Below, piece after piece: positions 7,250 to 15,658 of a DNA stretch of 64,000 nucleotides. The position numbers and the translations under genes were made by a program. The DNA is from Microbacterium sp. Marseille-Q6648 (lineage in GTDB: Bacteria > Actinomycetota > Actinomycetes > Actinomycetales > Microbacteriaceae), in contig NZ_CALPBZ010000005.1 of assembly GCF_943181415.1 (NCBI RefSeq), forward strand, positions 372,001 to 436,000. The letters are read 5' to 3'. Numbering within the stretch: the stretch's first letter is position 1; each line of letters starts with the position of its first letter. The notes beneath the pieces are model-generated. The model had not been told where the DNA came from, made no database searches, and saw only the letters and a list, made by a program, of their open reading frames with translations.

Positions 7250-9364
7250 TCATACCGCCGAGAGCGCAGGCTCTGGCGCGGCTGGAACAACGTTGCGGGC
7301 CAGAGCAGGACGCCGGGCCGCGCGGACACCGTTGAGGATCACGACGACTTCGGCGATCTCGTGCACCAGCACGACACCAGCAAGGCCCAGCACGCCGAAC
7401 AGGGCGAGCGGGAACAGGACGATGATGATCGCCAATGCCAGGACGATGTTTGCGGTCATGATCCGCCGACCCCGCTTCGCATGCGCTAGAGCGCCGGGGA
7501 TGAGGCGCAGGTCATGCCCGGTGAAAGCGACGTCGGCGGACTCGATCGCGGCGGCAGACCCCTTCACTCCCATCGCGATCCCCACCGTCGCCGTCGCGAG
7601 AGCAGGGGCGTCGTTGATCCCATCCCCGACCATCGCCGTGGGGCGCAATGCTACGAGTGCGGCGATCGCGTCGGCCTTGTCTTTCGGCAGCTGCTCGGCA
7701 CGCACGTCGGTGATTCCGGCTTCCTGGGCGATCGCGCGGGCGGTGCGGTCGTTGTCGCCCGTGAGCATGATGGTCTGGATGCCCTGATCGTGCAGCATCC
7801 GTACGGTCTCGGCGGATTCTGGACGCAGTTCGTCTCGCACTCCGATGAGTCCAGCGATCTGCCCGTCCGTCTCAACGACGACCACGGTCATGCCCTGAGC
7901 GGCCATAGTGTCGGCCGTGATGCGGAGGTCGCCGGGGTTGAGCCAGCGGGCGTTGCCGATACGAATCGTTCGGCCATTGATCTGGCCAGTGACGCCGTGG
8001 CCCGCCTCTTCGATCACGTTCATCGCAGCAGCAGTGCCGGGTGCGGCGGCGGTGATGGCCGCAGCGAGCGGGTGCGTGCTGGACGCCTCGACGGCCGCCG
8101 CCCAGGCGAGGAGGTCGTCCCGGGTGGCCCCGGCAGACGGTTGCACATCGACGACGGTCGGCTCGTTGCGGGTAAGGGTGCCGGTCTTATCCAGGGCCAC
8201 AGCGCGAATCGTGCCGAGCTGCTCGAACGCCTCGCCGGATTTGATCACAACACCGAACTTCGAGGCCGCACCGATGGCGCTGATGACAGTGACGGGCACC
8301 GCGATCGCCAGGGCGCACGGGGACGCGGCTACCAGCACGACGAGGGCTCGTTCGATCCACGTCCACGGGTCGCCAACAAGCACACCGAACAGGGCAACGA
8401 GGGCCGCGAGGATCAGCACGGCTGGGACGAGGGGACGGGCGATGCGGTCAGCAAGGCGTGCCCGGTCGCCCTTGCGGGCGTGGGCTTGCTCGACGAGCGC
8501 GACGATCTGGGTAAGGGAGTTGTCCCGTCCATTCGCGGTGGCTTCGATCCGGAGGGTTACAGACCCGTTCACCGAGCCGGCGGTGACCTCGTCTGCGGGT
8601 CCGACCTCGACGGGGATGGACTCGCCGGTGACCGCGGAGGCGTCCAGGCTTGACCGGCCCTCCACGACGACACCGTCTGTGGCGATCCGTTCGCCAGCGC
8701 CGACGACGAGGATGTCCAGTTCACGGACGTCGGCTGCGGGGATCGTGACGTCGCCGCCCAGGCGGGAGATCCGCACGGTGGCGGGGATGAGGGACAGAAG
8801 CGCCCGTAGGCCTTCTTTGGCGCGGTCCATCGCCCGGTCTTCGAGGGCTTCGGCGAGAGAGAACAGGAACGCCAGTGCGGCGGCTTCGCCGATGTGGCCA
8901 AGCAGCACCGCTCCGACCGCGGCGATCGTCATCAACAGCCCGACACCGAGGCGGCCGCGCAGCAGCCGGCGGATCGCACCGGGGACAAACGTGTACGCGC
9001 CGGCGATCAGGGCGATCGCTTGGAAAATTAGGGCCGGGATCGGCACCCCGGTCCATTCCAGGATGTATCCGGTGAGGAGGAACACGCCCGCGATCGCGGA
9101 AGGCAGTAGTGCGGTGTCCCGCCACCACGGCGGACGCACCTCGATCTCTCCCGCATTCGTGTCGATGGGGATCGTGGCGGGGTCTGGTCCGCAGCATGCG
9201 TCGCCGTCGTCATGCTTCCGGGCCGCCGTGGGCGTATCGGCCGTCGTGCGGGCGTTGCCGGGGTCGCAGCAGGCGTCACCGGTGGTGAGCGGGTGGCTCA
9301 GTTCAATCCGGCGCACGGTGCGGGTCTTGCGTGGCTCGTCCGGTCCGCAGCATTCCTCGCTCAC
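7250..9364 (-). CDS. P1B-type metal-transporting ATPase with SPC motif and CC-rich N-terminus
   Basis: This 704-residue heavy-metal exporter is driven by ATP. The phosphorylation motif ALDKTGTLT, the TGES loop, the HP motif in SSTHPLAAAI and MVGDGINDAPAL are all present. The metal site in the membrane reads AASPCALAIAVPV, so SPC replaces the CPC of ordinary Cu or Cd/Zn pumps; with HEIAEVVVILN in the last helices this is the P1B-4 arrangement (CoaT/CtpD group), linked to Co, Ni, Fe and in some cases Cd. No classical HMA domain is seen; instead the N-terminus has three Cys pairs (EECCGP, DACCDP, DACCGP). The GTG start overlaps the stop of cmtR (GTGA), so sensor and pump are translated together. 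Confidence 0.93.
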   Translation of the reverse strand: MSEECCGPDEPRKTRTVRRIELSHPLTTGDACCDPGNARTTADTPTAARKHDDGDACCGPDPATIPIDTNAGEIEVRPPWWRDTALLPSAIAGVFLLTGYILEWTGVPIPALIFQAIALIAGAYTFVPGAIRRLLRGRLGVGLLMTIAAVGAVLLGHIGEAAALAFLFSLAEALEDRAMDRAKEGLRALLSLIPATVRISRLGGDVTIPAADVRELDILVVGAGERIATDGVVVEGRSSLDASAVTGESIPVEVGPADEVTAGSVNGSVTLRIEATANGRDNSLTQIVALVEQAHARKGDRARLADRIARPLVPAVLILAALVALFGVLVGDPWTWIERALVVLVAASPCALAIAVPVTVISAIGAASKFGVVIKSGEAFEQLGTIRAVALDKTGTLTRNEPTVVDVQPSAGATRDDLLAWAAAVEASSTHPLAAAITAAAPGTAAAMNVIEEAGHGVTGQINGRTIRIGNARWLNPGDLRITADTMAAQGMTVVVVETDGQIAGLIGVRDELRPESAETVRMLHDQGIQTIMLTGDNDRTARAIAQEAGITDVRAEQLPKDKADAIAALVALRPTAMVGDGINDAPALATATVGIAMGVKGSAAAIESADVAFTGHDLRLIPGALAHAKRGRRIMTANIVLALAIIIVLFPLALFGVLGLAGVVLVHEIAEVVVILNGVRAARRPALARNVVPAAPEPALSAV

Positions 9365-9732
9365 AGTGCGGCACCCATCGTGGTCATGGTGTCGCAGCAG
9401 AACGGCACGTCGCAGTTCTCGTCGGTGCAGGGTGCGCCGTCGTCGTAGGCGAGCACGGTGTCCACGAGCATCGAGATTGCGCGAGTCAGATGTGGGTCCG
9501 CGATCTCGTACCGGGTCTGGCGTCCTTCCGGAGTTGCGACGACGATGCCGCAGCCGCGGAGGCACGCGAGGTGGTTGGAGACGTTCGTCCGGGTCAAGCT
9601 CAGCGACTCCGACAACCGGGCAGGGTACCCGGGGGATTCAAGAAGCTCGAGGAGAATACGGGAACGGGTCGGATCGGCCATCGCGCGGCCGAGACGGTTC
9701 ATCACATCAACACGAGACGCAATAGTCAGCAT
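9361..9732 (-). CDS. cmtR: CmtR-like Cd/Pb-sensing ArsR-family repressor, cluster A
   Basis: This 123-residue winged-helix repressor matches mycobacterial CmtR in layout: MNRLGRAMADPTRSRIL, then TNVSNHLACLRGCGIV containing the two recognition-helix cysteines (CxxxC) that CmtR uses with a C-terminal cysteine to bind Cd or Pb. The C-terminus here has extra cysteines (CTDENC, FCCD). The start ATG at 9732 aligns with mycobacterial CmtR (MLT...) and with the second copy. It is the first gene of the minus-strand metal operon and overlaps the ATPase gene. Metal binding should release it from DNA. The palindrome over its start codon suggests autoregulation. Confidence 0.93.
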   Translation of the reverse strand: MLTIASRVDVMNRLGRAMADPTRSRILLELLESPGYPARLSESLSLTRTNVSNHLACLRGCGIVVATPEGRQTRYEIADPHLTRAISMLVDTVLAYDDGAPCTDENCDVPFCCDTMTTMGAAL

Positions 9733-9743
9733 CTGCTGACTAT
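9722..9743. promoter_or_regulatory. Perfect 10-bp inverted repeat over the cmtR start codon, probable operator
   Basis: The arms ATAGTCAGCA and TGCTGACTAT are exact reverse complements separated by two bases, and the cmtR start codon lies inside the site. Just upstream on the cmtR strand is a weaker dyad, TAGACAT and TATACAT separated by six bases (about 9,740-9,760). The divergent small-membrane-protein gene starts at 9,813, so one site could control both clusters. An operator role for CmtR is inferred; only the right arm is found at the second cmtR gene (18,017-18,026). Confidence 0.55.
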
Positions 9744-9812
9744 ACATCTGATAATGTCTAATAGACGAATAACCCGACCCACTGTGCACCCCCGAGCGTA
9801 GGACCATCCGCA

Positions 9813-10235
9813 ATGATCCGCACCACCCCAGCTGACCGCGCTATCGATGTGCGCGCAGCGTGGCCGGTGGCCCGGGTGCTAGTAGGGCTGGGTCTGGTCC
9901 TCGCACTCCTAATGGGATGCTGGGCGGCGACGCATTTGGATGCTGAAGGCGGCCCGTCGGCGCCGATCGCGGGGTCGATCGGTGCTGATAGGCCGGCTAC
10001 CGTTCTCGCAGGGATGACCGCGGGTGAGCACGCAGGTGACGCCGGAGATCTCGGCGCGGCGCTGTGCTTGTTGGGAGTGGCGTGCGCGTTGGCGCTCGTT
10101 GTCCTCGCCTGGCGGGCACCATCCCGCACGTACCGTCTCGAGCATGTCGCCGGGGCGGTACGTGAGCTGTTCGCGGTCCCGCCGTCCCAGAGGCCCGTGC
10201 TCACTCTTACCCAGCTGCGCGTTTCCCGAACCTGA
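9813..10235 (+). CDS. Small two-TM protein with a conserved C-terminal tail, cluster B
   Basis: This 140-residue paralogue of the protein at 6767-7204 has membrane helices near residues 20-40 and 70-92 and ends LTLTQLRVSRT. It is divergent from cmtR, about 80 bases away, and is the first gene of the plus-strand redox cluster. The shared C-terminal tail, kept while the rest has diverged, suggests that the tail or its coding sequence has a function. No enzymatic motif is visible. A strongly structured leader for the next gene begins directly after its stop codon. Confidence 0.8.
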   Translation: MIRTTPADRAIDVRAAWPVARVLVGLGLVLALLMGCWAATHLDAEGGPSAPIAGSIGADRPATVLAGMTAGEHAGDAGDLGAALCLLGVACALALVVLAWRAPSRTYRLEHVAGAVRELFAVPPSQRPVLTLTQLRVSRT

Positions 10236-10314
10236 GTCACGACTCAACCCCCTCGCACCCGTGAGAGCGTGCGAACTCTGGCGTTGCCAGATCGCACGCC
10301 TGTTGAGTCCTGAC
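10236..10314 (+). promoter_or_regulatory. Long nested stem-loop between the small membrane protein and tlpA-like genes
   Basis: An outer stem pairs GTCA-C-GACTCAAC (10236-10248) with GTTGAGTC-C-TGAC (10302-10314), twelve pairs with one C-C mismatch. Inside it an inner stem pairs GCGTGCGA and TCTGGC (10267-10282, AC bulge at 10275-10276) with GCCAGA and TCGCACGC (10286-10299), fourteen pairs with a 3-base loop. No T-run follows, so it is not a standard intrinsic terminator. It starts at the base after the upstream TGA and ends four bases before the GGAG ribosome binding site (10318-10321) of the next gene, so it could control ribosome access, RNA stability or polarity within the operon. Confidence 0.6.
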
Positions 10315-10327
10315 ATTGGAGTACGTT

Positions 10328-10987
10328 GTGGCAAACCCGTTCCGGGTGACTTCGGTCACCCGCGCCGTACACCCGGCTGCCCATCGAAGATCCCGGCGCA
10401 CGTTCCGCGCGGCTGGCGCAATGCTCGCTGTGACTGCCGTGCTCGCGGTCGCAGGGTGCACATCCCAGGATGGGCTTGCCGCGACGGTCAACAACGGCAC
10501 CGGTTCCGCCAGCGTCGACGAGCGCATCGTCGAGATCCCCGAGACGGAGCGCAGCGAAACGGTGGCGTTCGCCGGCATTGATGAGCGCGGCAACCCGGTC
10601 AGCAACGACGACTTCGCCGGCGAAGTGTACGTCGTGAATTTCTGGTACGCCGCGTGCGGCCCGTGTCGGGTCGAGGCGCCCCTGTTGGAAGAGGTATGGC
10701 GGACTTACCAGCCCGAAGGGGTGGGCTTCATCGGGGTGAACATCTACGATCAGCCCGCCACCGCGCTGTCGTTTGCGGAGGACTACGGGATTACCTACCC
10801 GAGCGTGATCGACATCGTCGACGGGAAGACCAAGCTCGCCTTCGCCGCGGTCACCCCCATCCAGGCGACCCCGACGACCCTGGTCATGGACCGTCAGGGC
10901 AGGGTCGCCGCGCGGATCATCGGGCAATTGCCGGCCGCGTCGATCCTGTCCACCCTCGTCGCGGACGCGCTGGCGGAGAACGAATGA
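10328..10987 (+). CDS. TlpA/ResA-like thioredoxin lipoprotein, cluster B
   Basis: This 219-residue extracytoplasmic thioredoxin has a lipoprotein signal (FRAAGAMLAVTAVLAVAGCTS) with Cys near residue 44 and the active site FWYAACGPCRVEAPL. The region from VNFWYAACGPC to the C-terminus is very close to the cluster A copy, including IYDQPATALSFA and ITYPSVID. The GTG at 10328 is preceded six bases upstream by GGAG, which is better than the TTG at 10316. It overlaps ccdA at ATGA. It should receive electrons from CcdA and pass them to apocytochrome c or other oxidised thiols. Confidence 0.9.
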   Translation: MANPFRVTSVTRAVHPAAHRRSRRTFRAAGAMLAVTAVLAVAGCTSQDGLAATVNNGTGSASVDERIVEIPETERSETVAFAGIDERGNPVSNDDFAGEVYVVNFWYAACGPCRVEAPLLEEVWRTYQPEGVGFIGVNIYDQPATALSFAEDYGITYPSVIDIVDGKTKLAFAAVTPIQATPTTLVMDRQGRVAARIIGQLPAASILSTLVADALAENE

Positions 10988-11733
10988 GCGCCGAAGGGTT
11001 CATCTTCGACGGCGCGCTATGGGTGGCCGTGCTCATCGCCATGCTCGCGGGCCTGATCTCCTTCGTCTCCCCATGCGTGCTTCCGCTTGTCCCCGGATAC
11101 TTCGGCTACCTCGGGTCCTCCCTGTCCACCTCCGCGACACAAACCCAGGCCGCCGGCCGTGGGCGGCTGCTCGGCGGGGTGGCGTTGTTCGTTGCCGGGT
11201 TCACGCTCGTGTTCATGACCGTCACGGTGCTCGGCGGGGTGGCGGGACTGTTCTTCCTCGAATACGCGAACATCCTCACCCGGGTACTCGGGGTCGTCGT
11301 CATCGTTCTGGGCTTGGTGTTCATCGGTGCGTTCCCCCGTGCGCAACGCACACTCCGACCCCGTTTCCGCGGCAACCTGGGCCTGCTCAGCGCACCCCTG
11401 CTGGGCATTGCACTCGGGATCGGCTGGACCCCCTGCATCGGACCGACGTTGGCGGCGATCATGTCGGTGTCCTGGAATCTCGGCGACCCCGGCCGTGCCG
11501 CGCTACTGGGGCTGGCGTACTCCCTCGGCCTGGGTATCCCGTTCTTCCTGCTCGCGCTCGGACTGGGCTGGGCCACCCGGTCAGTCACCTTCCTCCGCCG
11601 TCACATCCGGGTGGTCAACATCATCGGCGGCAGCCTGCTGATCGCGCTGGGCGTGCTGATGGTCACCGGCATCTGGGGCATGTTGATGTCGGTTCTGCAG
11701 GGGGTGATGCTCAGTGTCACGCTCCCTCTCTGA
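10984..11733 (+). CDS. ccdA: CcdA-type thiol-disulfide transporter, cluster B
   Basis: This 249-residue membrane protein has the CcdA signatures FVSPCVLPLVPGYFGYLG and GIGWTPCIGPTLAAIMS with the two redox cysteines in the first and fourth membrane segments. It is close to the cluster A copy over its whole length (WNLGDP, SLGLGIPFFLLALGLGWATR, RRHIRVVNIIGG). It starts within the stop of the thioredoxin gene and ends inside the start of resB, so the three proteins are made from one transcript. It supplies reducing power across the membrane. Confidence 0.93.
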   Translation: MSAEGFIFDGALWVAVLIAMLAGLISFVSPCVLPLVPGYFGYLGSSLSTSATQTQAAGRGRLLGGVALFVAGFTLVFMTVTVLGGVAGLFFLEYANILTRVLGVVVIVLGLVFIGAFPRAQRTLRPRFRGNLGLLSAPLLGIALGIGWTPCIGPTLAAIMSVSWNLGDPGRAALLGLAYSLGLGIPFFLLALGLGWATRSVTFLRRHIRVVNIIGGSLLIALGVLMVTGIWGMLMSVLQGVMLSVTLPL

Positions 11734-13435
11734 CCAGCCGTCCACCGACCCCTCCCGCCCCGCCGATCACATCGACCAGGACGAGCCGGACGCCGTCACC
11801 TCCCCGACGCTGGGGCCCATCGAGTGGCTACGGTGGGGGTGGCGACAACTGACCAGCATGCGCACCGCGATCCTGCTGCTGCTCCTGCTGGCCATCGCCT
11901 CGGTTCCCGGGTCAATTTTCCCCCAGCGCACCGCGGATCCCAACGGGGTCCTCCAATATTTCCGGACCAACCCCGACTTGGCGCCCATCCTCGACGGCCT
12001 CCAAGTGTTCGACCTGTACAACTCCGCCTGGTTCTCCGGCATCTACCTGCTGCTGTTCATCTCGCTGATCGGCTGCATCATTCCCCGCACCCGACACCAC
12101 TGGAAAGCCCTCCGCACCCGCCCACCACGCACCCCGGCACGGCTCAGTCGGCTGAGCGCCCACCTTCTCGTCGACGTTCCGGCAAAGCCCGAGGACCCCG
12201 CCGCGGACGCGGCGGACACGATCACAGTCGCCGCCGCGGATCTGCGTCGCCGCGGATACCGTGTCGAGCGGTACGACACCGCCACGTCTTGGTCGGTGTC
12301 GGCCGAGCGCGGCTACCTGCGTGAGACGGGCAACCTGATCTTCCACGCCTCCCTCGTCGGGGTACTGGTCGCCGTGCTCGCCGCCGGCGGCTTCTCCTAC
12401 ACCGGGCAGCGAGTCATCGTCGAGGGAACCACGTTCGTCAACACCCTCAACGACTACTCCTCGTTCACCCCGGGCAGGTTCGTGGACGGCACGCAATTGG
12501 ACCCGTACTCGCTGACCCTCGACAGCTTCGACGTCAGTTACGTGCCCCCGGGAGTGCCCGGGGGCGGTCAAGCCGGCGACTTCGCCGCGAACCTCACCAT
12601 CCGAGACGCCCGCACCGGGACGGAGGACACTGAGAGCGTCCGCGTGAACTATCCCATCACCGTCGGCAATGACCGGGTCTACCTGCTCGGCAACGGCTAC
12701 GCACCCACTATCACCGTCCGAAACCCCGAGGGCACGGTCGTGTACAGCGAGTCGCAGCCCTTCCTCCCGCAAGACAGCATGATGACCTCGCTCGGCATCA
12801 TCAAGGTCCCAGACGGGCTCCCCGAACAGGTCGGGCTCGTCGGCTTCTTCTACCCCACCCAGGGTGCTCTTGACACCGGGGCGTTTACCTCCGTGTATCC
12901 CGATGTGGTGAACCCGGTCGTCACGTTCAACGTGTTCTCCGGCAGCCTCGGCATCGACGACGGGGTGCCCCGGTCGGTCTACACCCTCGACACCAGCGGG
13001 ATGACCCAGCTCACCGGCGGCAGCAGCGGTGCCGACTCGATCCAGCTCACTCCCGGGCAGACCGCCGACCTGCCCAATGGGTGGGGCACGGTCACCTTCG
13101 AGGACGCCTCCGGCGGCACGAACCCCCTGGCGGCCGTAAAACGATTCGCGTCGCTCGACATCAAACGCGACACCGGCGCCACCTGGGTGCTCGCCTTCGC
13201 CACCCTCGCCACCCTCGGTCTGATCACCGGCCTTCTCGTTCCCCGACGCCGCGTGTTCATCAAAGCATCCGTCACCGGCGACCGGGACGAGCCCACCCTG
13301 CGCCTGGAATACGCCGGTCTCGCGCGCGGAGAGGACCCCCAGCTCCCCGACGCGATCACCGGGATCCGCGACACCCACCTCGCCGCCCGTGAACACCCCA
13401 GCCCACAGACACCCAGCCGAAGGAACCCACGATGA
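11714..13435 (+). CDS. resB: ResB/Ccs1 cytochrome c biogenesis protein, cluster B
   Basis: ResB forms the heme-handling and apocytochrome-binding part of the system II cytochrome c synthase with CcsA. The 573-residue protein has membrane segments near residues 50-70 (MRTAILLLLLLAIASVPGS), 100-125 (FSGIYLLLFISLIGCIIP) and 210-235, a large extracytoplasmic domain, and a last helix near residues 495-512. The GTG start overlaps ccdA by 20 bases, as in cluster A. It is intact here, in contrast to the frameshifted copy. No c-type cytochrome with CxxCH is encoded in the visible island, so its client is outside the window or elsewhere. Confidence 0.92.
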   Translation: MSRSLSDQPSTDPSRPADHIDQDEPDAVTSPTLGPIEWLRWGWRQLTSMRTAILLLLLLAIASVPGSIFPQRTADPNGVLQYFRTNPDLAPILDGLQVFDLYNSAWFSGIYLLLFISLIGCIIPRTRHHWKALRTRPPRTPARLSRLSAHLLVDVPAKPEDPAADAADTITVAAADLRRRGYRVERYDTATSWSVSAERGYLRETGNLIFHASLVGVLVAVLAAGGFSYTGQRVIVEGTTFVNTLNDYSSFTPGRFVDGTQLDPYSLTLDSFDVSYVPPGVPGGGQAGDFAANLTIRDARTGTEDTESVRVNYPITVGNDRVYLLGNGYAPTITVRNPEGTVVYSESQPFLPQDSMMTSLGIIKVPDGLPEQVGLVGFFYPTQGALDTGAFTSVYPDVVNPVVTFNVFSGSLGIDDGVPRSVYTLDTSGMTQLTGGSSGADSIQLTPGQTADLPNGWGTVTFEDASGGTNPLAAVKRFASLDIKRDTGATWVLAFATLATLGLITGLLVPRRRVFIKASVTGDRDEPTLRLEYAGLARGEDPQLPDAITGIRDTHLAAREHPSPQTPSRRNPR

Positions 13436-14088
13436 AGACCCCCATGAAAGTGACCCTCATCGCGATCGCCGCCGTGGTCGTGCTCGTCATCGGCGCCATC
13501 GTCTACACGGCCACTACCCGCCCCCAAGCGCCCGCAGACGACAACGCCGCTGTCGCACTCCCGGGCGCGCGCAGCAACTCCCACCTGCTAGACAGCGCCG
13601 GACCTGACGCGCCGACCCTGGTGGAGTTCCTTGACTTCGAATGTGAAGCGTGCGGGGCGTTCTACCCTTACATCGAAGAGATCCGTGAGCAGTACGACGG
13701 GCAGATCAACTATGTGTTCCGGTACTACCCGATCCCCAGCCACTACAACTCTATGAATGCCGCCCTCGCGGTGGAAGCGGCCGCGCAGCAGGACCGGGTG
13801 GAGGACATGTTCCACCGGATGTTCGAGACGCAGGCCGAGTGGGGCGAGCAGCAGGTCTCGGAAGCGGGCTTGTTCCGGAGCTTCGCCGAGGAGCTGGGCC
13901 TGGATATGGCCGCCTACGATGAGGCGGTCGCGGATCCCGCCACCCGGGAGCGGGTCGAGGAAGACTTCGCCGAGGGGCAGGACATGGGCGTGCAGGGCAC
14001 GCCCACGTTCTTCCTCGACGGCGAACGACTCGAGCTCACCCAGTTGACCGATCTGACCAATGCTCTCGACCGCGCCCTCGCAGACTGA
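13432..14088 (+). CDS. DsbA-like membrane-anchored thioredoxin-fold protein, cluster B
   Basis: This 218-residue protein has an N-terminal anchor (residues about 8-28) and a DsbA-type domain with FLDFECEACGAFYP as active site and VQGTPTFFLDGERLEL as the cis-proline loop. It aligns with 6004-6666 without large gaps. It starts in the stop codon of resB (ATGA). In cluster B it lies directly after the cytochrome c synthase gene, whereas in cluster A it is next to the flavoprotein, so its role is probably general thiol oxidation or isomerisation and not tied to one partner. Confidence 0.9.
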   Translation: MKTPMKVTLIAIAAVVVLVIGAIVYTATTRPQAPADDNAAVALPGARSNSHLLDSAGPDAPTLVEFLDFECEACGAFYPYIEEIREQYDGQINYVFRYYPIPSHYNSMNAALAVEAAAQQDRVEDMFHRMFETQAEWGEQQVSEAGLFRSFAEELGLDMAAYDEAVADPATRERVEEDFAEGQDMGVQGTPTFFLDGERLELTQLTDLTNALDRALAD

Positions 14089-15658
14089 CACGCCGACGCG
14101 CGTCGTGGCCCCCGCCGCTGCGCGACGGGGAGTGCCGCTGTGGGCCGCGATACTCCTCGCCGCGATCGCCGGTGGACTCCTGGACCTATCCTTCCCCGCA
14201 GTGGGGTGGTGGCCACTCACGTTCGTGAGCATCATCCTCGCGTTGTGCACGATTATCCGACGCAGCATCGGCGGTGCGTTCCTAGTCGGTGCGGCCTTCG
14301 GCGCCGCGTTTTACTTCATCCATCTGGTGTGGGTGGGCACCTACCTCGGCCCCGTCCCCTGGGTGGCGTTGGCCGGCCTGGAAGCGGTGCTGTTCGGGGT
14401 CGGGGCGATCCCGCTCGCCCTCGCCTACCGGTGGACCGACCGTGCCCGCGGACATGTCATCCTCTGGTTTGTCGGCGTGCCGCTGCTGGTGGCAGGGCTG
14501 TGGACCGTACGAGAACTGGTGATGGGGTCCTGGCCCTACTCCGGATTCCCATGGGCGCGGATTGGGATGACCCAAGCGAACGGACCGCTACCAGAGGCGG
14601 CATCATGGGTCGGGGTGACCGGGCTGAGCTTCCTCATTGTCGCCGCCTGCGCGAGCCTCGTGCAGTGGTGGCGAGCCGGTGGACTCCGACGCATGGCAGG
14701 CCTCCTGCCTGCCGCGGTGATCGTGACCGCCCTGCTGGTCGTTCCGCAGTTCCCGACCGGCGACGCCGGCCGGCTGGACATCGGCTGGGTACAGGGCAAC
14801 GGGCCCTCCGGGTACTTCGATGACCGCACCCCCGGTGATGTGCTGGCCGCGCAGACAACAGCGACGGCCCCCCTGCTTGGGGAGGATATGGACCTGCTGG
14901 TGTGGCCCGAAGGGGCCGTCGACAGCGACCCCCTCACCGACCCTGCCACCGCCCGCCGCCTCACCGATCTCGCCGCACAGGCTGGCGCACCGCTGCTGGC
15001 CAACGCCGCCACCGCTCGCGGCAGTGACGTGTTCAACACCTCGATTCTGTGGGACGGGCAGGGCACTCCGTAGCTGCATGACAAGGTCAACCCCGTCCCG
15101 TTCGGCGAGTACGTCCCAGACCGCTGGTTCTACGAGCGGATCGTGCCCGACTTCATCGGCTTGATCCAACGCGAATACACCGCCGGCCAGAACCCTCCGT
15201 TCGTCACGGTCGACGACGTGACGGTCGGTCTGGCGATCTGCTTCGACGTCATCTACGACTCCGTCATCTGGGACGGCGCCCGCGAGGGCGCACAGGTCTA
15301 CGTGTTCCAGACCAACAACGCCGACTTCCGCGGCACCGACGAGAATCTTCAACAGCTCACGTTCGCCCGGATGCGGGCTATCGAGACCGGACGCGCCGTG
15401 GTCAACGTCTCCACCGTCGGTACCAGCCAGGTCATCGCCCCGGACGGACAGATCATTGACGGCGCCGGAGTCGACAAAGCGGCCGCGGCGATCACCCGGG
15501 TCCCGCTGCGCGAAGGGCTCACCCCCGCCGTCGTGCTCGGCGGGGTCCTTACAGCTCTGATCGCCCTCGGCGCGATCACCGGTCTCACCATCGCCGGAAT
15601 CGGACACCGACGCCACCACCACCGACCCCAAACCGCACGAGGAGCAAGTGATGCCTGA
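14060..15658 (+). pseudogene. lnt: Apolipoprotein N-acyltransferase interrupted by an in-frame TAG
   Basis: Lnt adds the third acyl chain to lipoproteins. The first part (337 codons) shows the polytopic N-terminal domain, then the start of the nitrilase domain with LLVWPEGAVDSDP, where Glu is the first catalytic residue. At 15071-15073 a TAG stop follows ILWDGQGTP. In the same frame the protein continues at once with LHDKVNPVPFGEYVP (catalytic Lys), LAICFDVIYDS (catalytic Cys) and a C-terminal membrane helix. Read through, the product would be 532 residues, the normal size of the family. The truncated product lacks two of three catalytic residues. It is a nonsense-mutated gene, a sequence error, or a case of stop-codon suppression. 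The start overlaps the DsbA-like gene by 29 bases. Confidence 0.85.

Noticed and set aside
9733-9812. Integrase or transposase at the junction of the two inverted clusters
   Set aside because: The gap is only 80 bases and contains control elements; no transposase, IS end or target duplication is visible.
15143-15658. Independent short gene for the C-terminal half of Lnt
   Set aside because: It has no ribosome site, would begin inside the nitrilase domain, and is in frame with the first half; it is better read as the rest of an interrupted gene.
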